Shown here: in pieces, positions 34,964 to 44,182 of the stretch
How the letters are laid out: every line of letters begins with the position of its first letter
How positions within the stretch are numbered: the first letter of the stretch is position 1
Origin: Tepidibacillus decaturensis
Lineage (GTDB): Bacteria > Bacillota > Bacilli > Tepidibacillales > Tepidibacillaceae
Length of the DNA: 45,704 nt
Direction: 5' to 3'
Assembly: GCF_001561915.1 (NCBI RefSeq)
Contig: NZ_LSKU01000001.1
Location: 93,829 to 139,532 of the forward strand
Notes under the pieces: generated by a model
The model's input: only the letters and a program-made list of their open reading frames with translations
Databases searched by the model: none
What the model was told of the DNA's origin: nothing
Program-made: the position numbers and the translations under genes

Positions 34964-37900
34964 CTATTCCTTAAATATTTCAAATATATTTTTATCATTC
35001 TTTAAGCGATGTTTTAGTTCTTGTTGATTTATCCTGACCCCACTGTTTCGGTAACGGTTTGATAAAGCGTTTGTTGTCGCCTCTAAACCATTAACTAATA
35101 CTCGTTTTACTTTATTTCCTTTTAAATGGTAGATAAACGTAGCTGGGTAGTCCATAATTGAGAAATTAAATTGTATTCCATCCAAACTATTTGGCAATAC
35201 CGGATCAATGATTAAGTCCCCAGCATTTAATCGAATTCCTAAGACGTTTGAGATCAATTGGTTCATATATATTCCTGGACCACTTGAATAAATTCTCCAT
35301 CCACCCTTTACAGGTATTTCCCCTTCACGTAATTCATGAAAGCGTTCTTGAGCTTCATAACGAGTATTAAACTTACCATCTGAACTGCTGAAATACGTGT
35401 TACTTTGTCTACGTTCAGCGTTTGGTACGACTTGTTGGATTCCGATTGGGTTAATCATTGCTAGGCCATTCCATACTTCTTCAGCTTTTCCAAGCTTCGC
35501 CATCGCTTCAACGAAACGGATATGTGCATGTACATATTGAAGACCAATTTCTCGACCAAAATTAGCCGCTTGCTCTGCACGCTTAAAATGGATGCTTACA
35601 CCACCATTGTATTTGGCTGGTCGATCCATTAGTCGAACACCATCTGGAAAATATAACTTTTCTTTAATGACTTGATAATGTTTTTCTGCTTGTTCAGGTG
35701 TTAGAAGTTCGCTGATTATACTTCGAGTCATAGGAAGAAGCCGATAATGGATTCCCGTTTTTGAATCACTTGGATGAAGCAGCAATTCAGCCTTCTCAGG
35801 TTGCTCCATATAGATAAAGCCTGGAATTACACCAGATTGTAATATATAGCGATTGAAGTCTGATTCGATTCCTGAGACTAAAGTTTGCAGTTCTTTCGAC
35901 TCTAACTTACTCACTTCTTTTAAAACATCGGAAAACTGTTTTAGCGTTTGGTAAGTCAAAGCAACTGTCCAACTGCTGACCATGTATTGCTTCAACTGTG
36001 CGTTAGCTGGCTGAAGTGTATCGTCCCAATCACCATCACCATATGAAGATAAATACGTATCATGTAAGAAATGTTGTTTCATGTAAGCAATTTGTTTTTT
36101 AACGTGTTCAAAAATGGTTGCGGGTTTTTCTGTGTATGTGAAACTACCACGAATGGTATATGGCACTTTTTCCTCAAGAATGTCAAAATCTTTTGTTACG
36201 GTTAAATAATCACTTAACACTTTCAATGGCCAAACGATTATGTCTCCATGACTTACTTCTAGTTGGATAGTATAGTATTTATCAAACATAAACCATTGGG
36301 GCCAGTTTCCATCATCTTCATACTGATGAGAATATACGGTTCTTATAATATCACGTACCGTGTCATGTTTTTGAGTAGCGAGAAAATATTCTGTTGGCCC
36401 TTGACATACGTCTCGTGTACCCCAAGCTGCTCCGCCGTATTGTTCAAGACCATGCGGAACTGAAAAATGAACGAGCATATTGTGGGTATACCACCAAGCA
36501 ATTGCATTTATTTTATCTAGTTCTTCTGTGATTGTACCGTTTCGTGATAGATGGAATTCATTCATCACAGTTCGATAAAATGCACGATAATGTTCAATTT
36601 CTAATTTTGCTTCTCGTTTAACAAAAGGTATTTCCTCATTATAGAGGAGGCCTTGAATGGTAATCGCCCATTCACTTGTTGCACTTAATTCAAGTACAAC
36701 GAGTGAAGCAGATCGAGGCAAAATGTTTGAAGCAAGCATTTGTTCATCTTCTACAGTCATAGTAGATCCTGTTACATGTAGTCGATAGCATAAGTCTGGA
36801 TATGTTTTAGCACTATCTGACTTAGTATCTGCATAAAAAGAGATTGTTTGACTGTCTTTTTTTATACGAAATGGGGCTTCATACTCATTGTTATTCATCG
36901 AAATTTGGTGAGTTACTAGAAAACGATATGATTTACCACTTATGGAACGAACATGTAATTGCACCTCAGGTGTGTCTACTGTTGTAAAGTTAGTAATAAT
37001 CAGTAAATCATCATTAGTTTTATAATACCAACGAGAATAGTTAAATCCTAATTCATACATGGATGGCATCGTTAATAAATGATACACACCATCGAATTCT
37101 ACATATATACGTTGGCCAGACGTTTTCAAAATATTTAAGGCATTACGAGTATTTGTCAGCATTTTATTGAAGGCAGTGTTGCCAACGACAAGCTGTGAGT
37201 TAAATACACCATACATATAAGATGTTGATGTGATAATATTCTCAGACTTTTTAGCCTTTTGACCAGTCATAATAATATGACCATGAGGCCGTTCTACGAT
37301 TAATTCTTTTTCTTTTAAAACGACATGCTCGTGTTTATTTGTAAAGAATGAAAGCAGTTTATCCTCATCCCATTCTTCATGATGACGGTAAGGAAAGTAT
37401 ATATCAATTTCTTCCTTCGTCATGGATAAGGTTTTTAAGGGTAACCCGATAATAGGGGATACATTCACTTTGTCTAAAAAATGAACAGATGTTAAGTTTT
37501 GATTATTTACTTGTTTCCAAGCATCTAATATTTCTGTTTCAAATTCTAAAGAACGAATGGCTGTAGGATGATCTTCTTTAAAAAGGCCATAAAAGACAAA
37601 TCTAGCATTTCCTTGTAATTTTATCCTTTTAGATTGTAATGCAGTATATGCAAATTCATACTGATAGATTTCATTTGCAAGCAATTCTTTTGTTAATACT
37701 TCTGGTTCATTTGTTTCTTTATAGGACAAACCGAAGAATTGAAATCCGTCAGTTGAATAGCCGATTGATTTTGTTAAAGATCCTTGTTGGATATATGGGA
37801 AAGTACCCAGTTGTGGTTGGTTTTGTCGTGAACAAATCACATATCCCTTGTGATCGTCTTCAAAAACCTTATGATCAATATATTGAGATACGTAGGCTTC

Positions 37901-38311
37901 ATTTGTTCGAACTGCACCCTTATCAGCAAGACCTAAATCTTGACCGTAAATGATATCGATTTCCTCATTATAGCCGTTAACTTTGATATCCCAAAACCAA
38001 ATTCCTTTTTCTGTAAGGGTAAAAACAACTTGGTATTGAATTTGTTCTATATTTCCTTTCCAAAATACTTGTGATTTCGAAAAACCTAGTTTACTAGCAG
38101 ATCGAACACCAAGTAAAGGAATAACTTTTAATTCTGATTTCCGATGCAATCGTAAATATAGATTGTTTAATGAACCATCAATTGGGTTAGCTATCCATTG
38201 ATTAAGCATTATCCCCTTATGCATTACTTCATAAATATCCCCGCTATTTAAAAAGGTAAATTGAAGATCCTCTGCTTCGATCACAAACTTTGAATCAGTC
38301 ATTATTGTCAT
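34964..38311 (-). CDS. 1,2-beta-oligoglucan phosphorylase, GH94
   Basis: Inverting phosphorylase of 1115 residues, the size of the Listeria innocua sophoro-oligosaccharide enzyme and larger than cellobiose phosphorylase. It splits beta-1,2-glucan oligosaccharides with phosphate, releasing glucose 1-phosphate. An N-terminal beta-sandwich region precedes the (alpha/alpha)6 barrel (about 600-1000) with SSYGDGDWDDTLQPA, where the second Asp of the DWDD segment is the likely general acid, and WAITIQG/HVHAHIRFVEAMA segments. It lies 18 bases after the GH3 gene, so one operon. Cytoplasmic (no signal peptide). The specific substrate is inferred from length, neighbouring GH3 and the divergent transporter and endo-glucanase. 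Confidence 0.85.
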   Translation of the reverse strand: MTIMTDSKFVIEAEDLQFTFLNSGDIYEVMHKGIMLNQWIANPIDGSLNNLYLRLHRKSELKVIPLLGVRSASKLGFSKSQVFWKGNIEQIQYQVVFTLTEKGIWFWDIKVNGYNEEIDIIYGQDLGLADKGAVRTNEAYVSQYIDHKVFEDDHKGYVICSRQNQPQLGTFPYIQQGSLTKSIGYSTDGFQFFGLSYKETNEPEVLTKELLANEIYQYEFAYTALQSKRIKLQGNARFVFYGLFKEDHPTAIRSLEFETEILDAWKQVNNQNLTSVHFLDKVNVSPIIGLPLKTLSMTKEEIDIYFPYRHHEEWDEDKLLSFFTNKHEHVVLKEKELIVERPHGHIIMTGQKAKKSENIITSTSYMYGVFNSQLVVGNTAFNKMLTNTRNALNILKTSGQRIYVEFDGVYHLLTMPSMYELGFNYSRWYYKTNDDLLIITNFTTVDTPEVQLHVRSISGKSYRFLVTHQISMNNNEYEAPFRIKKDSQTISFYADTKSDSAKTYPDLCYRLHVTGSTMTVEDEQMLASNILPRSASLVVLELSATSEWAITIQGLLYNEEIPFVKREAKLEIEHYRAFYRTVMNEFHLSRNGTITEELDKINAIAWWYTHNMLVHFSVPHGLEQYGGAAWGTRDVCQGPTEYFLATQKHDTVRDIIRTVYSHQYEDDGNWPQWFMFDKYYTIQLEVSHGDIIVWPLKVLSDYLTVTKDFDILEEKVPYTIRGSFTYTEKPATIFEHVKKQIAYMKQHFLHDTYLSSYGDGDWDDTLQPANAQLKQYMVSSWTVALTYQTLKQFSDVLKEVSKLESKELQTLVSGIESDFNRYILQSGVIPGFIYMEQPEKAELLLHPSDSKTGIHYRLLPMTRSIISELLTPEQAEKHYQVIKEKLYFPDGVRLMDRPAKYNGGVSIHFKRAEQAANFGREIGLQYVHAHIRFVEAMAKLGKAEEVWNGLAMINPIGIQQVVPNAERRQSNTYFSSSDGKFNTRYEAQERFHELREGEIPVKGGWRIYSSGPGIYMNQLISNVLGIRLNAGDLIIDPVLPNSLDGIQFNFSIMDYPATFIYHLKGNKVKRVLVNGLEATTNALSNRYRNSGVRINQQELKHRLKNDKNIFEIFKE

Positions 38312-38329
38312 GCTTCTTCCCTCAATTCT

Positions 38330-40495
38330 TTATTTCACTAATTTGAACATAAGAGCCAATCCTTCTTTACTATTCGGACCGATATAAGCAATAAATTCCC
38401 CTGCATCACTTTTAAATTGTAAGTCTGAATGATAATAGCGCAGTTGTTCTTCTGTTAAAGTAAATGTTACTGTTTTTGTTTCTCCTGGATGTAACATAAT
38501 CTTATGAAAAGCTTTCAGTTCTTTAATTGGGCGGACAACTTCACCTACGACATCACGTATATAAAGTTGTATAACTTCTTCTCCAGCAATTTCCCCGGAA
38601 TTCGTTACCTGTACAGATACTTGGATTGGCTGTTCAGGTGTCAGATAATCTGATGAAAGAGTTGCTTCACTATAAGAAAATGTGGTATAGCTTAACCCAA
38701 ATCCGAATGGGAAAAGGGGTTCATTTGGAATATCTAAATATTGTGATACGTAACGCTCTTGTGCATCAGGCGCATCTTTTGGACGCCCTGTATTAAAATA
38801 GTTATAATACACTGGTACTTGTCCTACAGAATAAGGGAAAGACATGGTTAAACGACCAGAAGGATTTGCATCACCATAAAGTAAATCGGCAATTGCACCT
38901 CCCCCTTCTGTACCAGGGTACCAAGCTTCTAACACTGCATCTACTTGATCAATAACTCCATGTAAATCAAGAGGGCGACCGTTAAATAGCACAGCTATCA
39001 TCGGTTTTCGCAATTCTTTTAATCTCGAAATTAATTGCAGCTGAACTTCAGGTAAACGGATATCTGCACGACTTCCTGCTTCTCCACTCATTTCTGAACT
39101 CTCGCCTAACGCAAGAATAATGACATCTGCTTGATGGGCAATTGTTAATGCTTCATCCAACTGTTCCTCTGTTCCAGTTTCAATTTCGCACCCTTTTGCA
39201 ACGAAAATATCGGATGATTTTACTTTCAATTTTATACCGTCATATAATTGAATGGTGTCTTCTTTTGATCCAAGCCAAGACCATGGTCCCAATATGTCAC
39301 CGTTTTGAGCGAATGGACCAATCAACGCAACTCTTTGCTTTGGTTGTAATGGTAGAATTGCTTCATTTTTCAATAAAACACATGATTTTGTAGCTAGTTT
39401 ATGGGCAATTTGGCGGTGCTCATTGCAAAGTACAATCTCTTTCTCTAATTTTTCGTCTGCACCACGGTACGGATTATCAAACAACCCTAATTTATCCTTT
39501 AAGCTCAATATACGGAAAACAGCTCCATCAATTAATGTCTCATCAATTGAACCATTCTCTACAAGTTGTTTCAAGTTCTTCACATAGCAGGATGACATCA
39601 TCTCAATATCAACACCTGCTTGAATTGCTTTATAAGCAGCCTCTGATTCATTTTCTGCAACACCGTGTGGAATTAACTCTTTGACAGCGCCCCAATCTGA
39701 AATAAGGACACCGTCAAATTCCCACTCACCTCGAAGCAAATTGCGTATCAATCGTTTATTACCAGTAGCCGGAATACCATCTACTGTATTAAATGAGGTC
39801 ATTACCATTTCACAACCTTCATCTAAAGCTGCTTTATAAGCTGATAAATAGGACTCACGCAACTGTCGTTCGGACATATTAACAGTATTATAATCACGTC
39901 CACCTTCTGGTGCTCCATAAGCAGCAAAATGTTTTACGCATGCAGCAACCCGATTAAGATCGTTCTTCAAATTAGTTCCTTGAAAGCCACGAACGAAAGC
40001 TCGTGCGAATTGACTATTTAAATAAGGATCTTCTCCTGTAGATTCCATAACTCTTCCCCAACGAGGATCGCGAACTAAGTCAACCATTGGTGCAAATGTA
40101 ACATGAATTCCAGAAATAGCTGCCTCTTTAGCTGCAATTTCAGCACTTTTTTCGGCTAATTCCAAATCCCATGAGCAACCAATGGCTAATGGAATAGGAA
40201 AAATCGTTTTATAACCATGAATAACATCAGCCATGAATAACAAAGGTATTCCTAAGCGATTTTTGTTTAAATGAGCTTGTTGAATACGGATAACCTCTTT
40301 TGCTCCAGAAGTACCTAAAACGGAGCCGCTATTACGTATATCTTCTTCCTTAATCCCTAGCGTTGCCATTGGCCCAGTAATCTGACCTTCATGATCTGAT
40401 CCTTCAAAAAACGGAGAAGCTAATTGCGTTAATTGTGCGATTTTTTCTTCTAAAGTCATTTGTTCAATGATCGATATCAATTGATGCTTGTTCAT
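38330..40495 (-). CDS. Beta-glucosidase, GH3 (probably acting on sophorose)
   Basis: Cytoplasmic retaining beta-glucosidase of 721 residues. GH3 N-domain with RDPRWGRVMESTGEDPYL (142-159), KHFAAYGAPEGGRDY (189-202) and nucleophile Asp 267 in VLISDWGAV; C-domain with ALGESSEMSGEAG; fibronectin III-like C-terminal domain after about residue 600 (LSYTTFSYS ... GEEVIQLYIRD). No signal peptide. First gene of the minus-strand operon with the GH94 phosphorylase, where it would cleave the disaccharide left by phosphorolysis. Operator-like palindromes lie just upstream. Confidence 0.9.
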   Translation of the reverse strand: MNKHQLISIIEQMTLEEKIAQLTQLASPFFEGSDHEGQITGPMATLGIKEEDIRNSGSVLGTSGAKEVIRIQQAHLNKNRLGIPLLFMADVIHGYKTIFPIPLAIGCSWDLELAEKSAEIAAKEAAISGIHVTFAPMVDLVRDPRWGRVMESTGEDPYLNSQFARAFVRGFQGTNLKNDLNRVAACVKHFAAYGAPEGGRDYNTVNMSERQLRESYLSAYKAALDEGCEMVMTSFNTVDGIPATGNKRLIRNLLRGEWEFDGVLISDWGAVKELIPHGVAENESEAAYKAIQAGVDIEMMSSCYVKNLKQLVENGSIDETLIDGAVFRILSLKDKLGLFDNPYRGADEKLEKEIVLCNEHRQIAHKLATKSCVLLKNEAILPLQPKQRVALIGPFAQNGDILGPWSWLGSKEDTIQLYDGIKLKVKSSDIFVAKGCEIETGTEEQLDEALTIAHQADVIILALGESSEMSGEAGSRADIRLPEVQLQLISRLKELRKPMIAVLFNGRPLDLHGVIDQVDAVLEAWYPGTEGGGAIADLLYGDANPSGRLTMSFPYSVGQVPVYYNYFNTGRPKDAPDAQERYVSQYLDIPNEPLFPFGFGLSYTTFSYSEATLSSDYLTPEQPIQVSVQVTNSGEIAGEEVIQLYIRDVVGEVVRPIKELKAFHKIMLHPGETKTVTFTLTEEQLRYYHSDLQFKSDAGEFIAYIGPNSKEGLALMFKLVK

Positions 40496-40532
40496 TTTAA
40501 TCCCTCACGATCGGAATAAGCCTGAATTTTTA

Positions 40533-40920
40533 GAAACGTTTCGAATACGTATATAAATGGATTATAAACGCTTTCATGATTTGAGTCAAATTTTTATAAA
40601 AACGTTTCGAATAAAAATCTAGTAATCATTAGGTTTTAAATATAAAAAACCTTGTTTCTAGCATTTCTTATCATAGAAATTTATTATTATTTAGAGAAAA
40701 CATCTTATCCCAAAAATGAAGTTGGAATGCCCGTTTTAAAATATAAAAATTTTTACAAAAAAAGCTATTGAAAACGGTTACGAATTTAATTTATAATTGC
40801 TATATCGAAACGTTTCAATAAAAATTAACTTGGTATATGATTATATTTTTGAGTTTTCAATAAAAACGTTTCGATAATAAATGTATTTATGCATTTTAAG
40901 TTGAATGGAAAACGTTTTAC
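40533..40920. promoter_or_regulatory. Divergent regulatory region with repeated LacI-type operators
   Basis: Between the GH3 and binding-protein genes are four copies of a palindrome around AACGTTTCGA: GAAACGTTTCGAA (40533), AAAACGTTTCGA (40599), TCGAAACGTTTCAA (40805) and AAAAACGTTTCGATAA (40862), plus a related AAAACGTTTTAC (40909). cre-like sites are TATAAACGCTTTCA (40563-40576) and TGAAAACGGTTACG (40769). A plus-strand promoter TTGAAA (40768-40773), 18 bp, TATAAT (40792-40797) overlaps the second cre and lies just before the third operator. The LacI-like protein and CcpA are the likely binders. Confidence 0.75.
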
Positions 40921-41026
40921 TTCGAGGGGGTATGAAGTAAATAGAGACTATTACTATTAACTGAATAATTTTAATGAAAAGATTTCAAGATACCAAGCGA
41001 GAATAATTATATTGGAGGGATAAAAA

Positions 41027-42295
41027 TTGAGTGGGAAAATGTTTGCAAAGAAAAACAAAAAGATGATACTTATCGTTTTATCAACATTATTAATTCTATC
41101 AGGGGTACTTGCCGGATGTTCTTCGAGCTCAGTTCCAACGGATAATAATGAAAAAGTAACAATTAACGTTTGGGGAATGGGAGAAGAAGCCAAATCTCTT
41201 CCTAAAATTGCAGAAGAGTTTAAAAATCAAAATCCAAATATCGATGTTAAAGTTCAAGCTATTCCTTGGGATCAAGCACATGACAAATTGTTAACCGCTG
41301 TAGCATCAAAAAGTGGCCCAGACGTAGTACAGATGGGTACAACTTGGATTCCAGAATTTGCTTTTGCAAATGCGTTAATGGATCTAAAACCATATATGAA
41401 CCAATATCCTGAGTTTAATGAAAACAACTTCTATCCTGGTTCAGTTGAAACTGCTAAATACGAAGATAAAGTAGTTGGTGTACCATGGTATATTGATACT
41501 CGTGTTCTATACTATCGTACAGATTTATTAAAACAAGTAGGCTATAATGAAGCACCAAAAACATGGGACGAATTAAAAGATGCTGCAAAAAAATTATCTC
41601 AACGTGGTAACAATAAATATGGAATTAGCATTGACACCAAAGAACAATCGTTAGCTTTTATGTTTGCTCGTCAAAATGGATCAAAACTATTTGATGAAAA
41701 TAACAAACCACTTTTTAATCAAAAAGAGTTTGTTGGTGCAGTTGAGTATTTAAATGGTTTTTTCAAAGATGGTTCAGCTCCTATAGATTTAGGAATAGAT
41801 ATTGTTCAAGCGTTCCGTGGTGATGGTATTCTTCCAATGTTTATTAGTGGTCCATGGATGGTTAAGATTATTAATGATCAGGCTCCGGAATTAAAAGGTA
41901 AGTGGTCAACTGCAGTTCTACCGGCAAAAGAAAATAATATGTCAGTTTTAGGTGGTTCAAATTTATCTGTCTTCCAATATACCAAAAATAAAGATGCTGC
42001 ATTGAAATTTGTAGCTTTTATGAGCAAGCCTGAAACTCAATTGAAATGGATGGAAATGACAAACTCACTTCCAGCAGCAAAAGAAGCATGGAATGATAAA
42101 GCATTACAAGATGATCCATTATATAAAACTTTTGGTCAGCAAATGGAAAATGCTAGATCAATGCCTGTTATTAAACAATTTGAAGAAATTGCCCAAACTT
42201 TCTTAAGTAGTTTTGAAAAAATTTACCGTGGTGGAGCAGATGTCCAAAAAGAAATGGACGAATTTAATAAAAAGGCTGAAGGAATTTTAAAGTAA
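41027..42295 (+). CDS. ABC transporter sugar-binding lipoprotein (sophoro-oligosaccharide type)
   Basis: Extracytoplasmic solute-binding protein of family 1, 422 residues. A lipoprotein signal (KKMILIVLSTLLILSG then VLAGC; Cys 31) anchors it outside the membrane. Mature part: INVWGMGEEAKSLPKIAEEF, VQAIPWDQAHDKLLTAVASK, MGTTWIPEFA, VPWYIDTRVLYYRTDLL. TTG start with GGAGGG seven bases upstream. Two permease genes follow; no ATPase is present, so a shared MsmX-like ATPase is probably used. Beta-1,2-oligoglucan specificity is inferred from the locus. Confidence 0.88.
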   Translation: MSGKMFAKKNKKMILIVLSTLLILSGVLAGCSSSSVPTDNNEKVTINVWGMGEEAKSLPKIAEEFKNQNPNIDVKVQAIPWDQAHDKLLTAVASKSGPDVVQMGTTWIPEFAFANALMDLKPYMNQYPEFNENNFYPGSVETAKYEDKVVGVPWYIDTRVLYYRTDLLKQVGYNEAPKTWDELKDAAKKLSQRGNNKYGISIDTKEQSLAFMFARQNGSKLFDENNKPLFNQKEFVGAVEYLNGFFKDGSAPIDLGIDIVQAFRGDGILPMFISGPWMVKIINDQAPELKGKWSTAVLPAKENNMSVLGGSNLSVFQYTKNKDAALKFVAFMSKPETQLKWMEMTNSLPAAKEAWNDKALQDDPLYKTFGQQMENARSMPVIKQFEEIAQTFLSSFEKIYRGGADVQKEMDEFNKKAEGILK

Positions 42296-42389
42296 TTATA
42301 ATTGGTATAACTGAGTTAACTAGCAGGAATTCCTGCTAGTTAACCTATATTTTCAACAAATATGGGCATATTGAAGGAAGTGACAAACT

Positions 42390-43276
42390 ATGAAAGGTAC
42401 TACTAATCAAAAAACACCATATTTCTTCATTGCACCAGCCATCATCTTATTAACATTATTTTCTATACTACCAATATTTGTGGCGCTTATTATTAGTTTT
42501 ACAGATATTGATCTAGCAGGATTAGCTGATTGGTCTGTAATTCGCTTTGTTGGTTTGCAAAACTATAAAGACGTCTTCAGTGATCCAATTTTTATCAAGT
42601 CCATTCTAAATACCTTGTTTTATGTTGTATTCGGTGTTCCATTAGTTATAATTTTTTCTTTAGGTATTGCGTTATTAATTAATTTTGGGAAGGCACCAAT
42701 TTTTAAAGCTTTTCGTGTAATTTTTTATATGCCTTCGATTACAAATGTTGTGGCAGTAGCGGTAGTTTGGAGTTATTTGTATAATCCGCAATTTGGTTTG
42801 TTTAATTATCTACTTAATTCCATACATTTACCCGCAGTTCCTTGGTTACAAGATCCGATATGGGCAAAATTTTCGTTAATTGCATTAGCTTTGTGGCGCG
42901 CGATTGGAGTTAATATGATTATCTTTTTAGCAGCACTTCAAGGCATCCCAAAGTCGTATTATGAAGCGGCGCAACTTGACGGGGCCAATAGCTGGAAGCA
43001 GTTAACAAAGATTACTATTCCATTATTACGCTATGCTATTTTTTTGTGTCAATTACGACAATGATTGGTTGGTTACAATTCTTTGAAGAACCATTTGTTA
43101 TGACAAAAGGTGGACCGCTTGATAGTACGACTTCAGTTGCATTATTTATCTATCGCAATGGCTTCCAATTCAGCAAATTCGGTTATGCTGCTGCCGGCTC
43201 ATTTATTTTATTTATTGCTATCATTATTGTGACTCTAGTTCAGTTTAGATTTCAAAATAAAGAAGTTGACTATTAA
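42390..43276 (+). pseudogene. ABC sugar permease (MalF/UgpA type), split by a poly-T frameshift
   Basis: The first frame (42390-43064) has about five membrane helices and the EAA loop YYEAAQLDGANSWKQL. In a run of seven Ts (near 43040-43046) the frame is lost. With eight Ts it would read RYAIFFVSITTMIGWLQFFE and continue through FVMTKGGPLDSTTSV to the stop at 43276, giving a normal 295-residue permease. So either this allele is dead, the tract is slippery and some full product forms, or one T is missing from the sequence. The partner permease and binding protein are intact. Confidence 0.85.
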
Positions 43277-43299
43277 GTGATAAGTGAGGTGGATAAGCC

Positions 43300-44148
43300 A
43301 TGAAAGCAAAGAAATTACAAAGACAGTCGTTCCAAAAGGATTGCTTACAACAATGGATTGCTGGAATTATACTGACTTTAGGTGGTTTGATAATTTCACT
43401 TCCTTTTATTTGGATGATTTTGTCTGCCTTTAAGATAGAAAATGAAGTCTTGCAAATCCCTCCAACACTTATTCCAGAGAAATTTACATTTGATAATTTC
43501 CATTATTTATTTGAGAATATGAATTTTATGCTATATTTTAAAAACACAATTTTAGTCGTGCTTGCTTCCTTTGTTGGATTATTCTTAAATGCAATGGCTG
43601 GTTATGGATTTGCAAAATATAAATTTAAGGGAAAAGATAAGTTGTTTTATCTTGTATTAGCGACTATGATGATTCCTGGGCAAGTAACTATGATTCCCGT
43701 GTATTTAATTTTGAACGAATTACATTTAACTAATACAATGATTGGTATCGTTTTACCAGGTCTTGTCGGAGCATTTAGTATCTTTTTATTTCGTCAGTTC
43801 ATGTCAACGATTCCAGATGAACTACTAGAAGCAGCTCGACTCGACGGAGCTAGCGAATTTCGCGTTTTCTTACAGATCGTTTTGCCGATTTCAAAGCCAA
43901 TTCTTGCAGTACAAGGTATTTTAACATTTATAGCAGGATGGAATAGCTTCCTTTGGCCGTTGATTATTGCAAATGATGAGAGACTTTATACATTATCAGT
44001 TGGACTATCTTTATTAAAAGGGCAATATGGCGGTAATTTTGCTTTACAAATGGCTGGCTCTACTTTTATGGTTGTCCCAATCATTGTTGTTTTTATGATT
44101 TTCCAAAAACATATTATTAAAGGTTACACGATCTCAGGTATGAAGTAA
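43300..44148 (+). CDS. ABC sugar permease (MalG/UgpE type)
   Basis: 282-residue inner-membrane permease with six predicted helices and the cytoplasmic EAA motif ELLEAARLDGASEFRVF (about residues 176-192) that docks to the ATPase. It begins LGGLIISLPFIWMILSAFK and ends KGYTISGMK, a typical MalG-type C-terminus. AGGTGG upstream of ATG 43300, 23 bases after the MalF-like frame, so one operon. Intact. Confidence 0.9.
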   Translation: MKAKKLQRQSFQKDCLQQWIAGIILTLGGLIISLPFIWMILSAFKIENEVLQIPPTLIPEKFTFDNFHYLFENMNFMLYFKNTILVVLASFVGLFLNAMAGYGFAKYKFKGKDKLFYLVLATMMIPGQVTMIPVYLILNELHLTNTMIGIVLPGLVGAFSIFLFRQFMSTIPDELLEAARLDGASEFRVFLQIVLPISKPILAVQGILTFIAGWNSFLWPLIIANDERLYTLSVGLSLLKGQYGGNFALQMAGSTFMVVPIIVVFMIFQKHIIKGYTISGMK

Positions 44149-44182
44149 TAAAAAAGTTAATCTTTTTGAAAGGAGATTCAAA

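Noticed and set aside
43030-43064. Programmed frameshifting in the MalF-like permease
   Set aside because: There is no stimulatory structure evident and the short product would lack an essential helix; a one-base loss in T7 is the simpler reading. Kept as an open alternative under the homopolymer finding.
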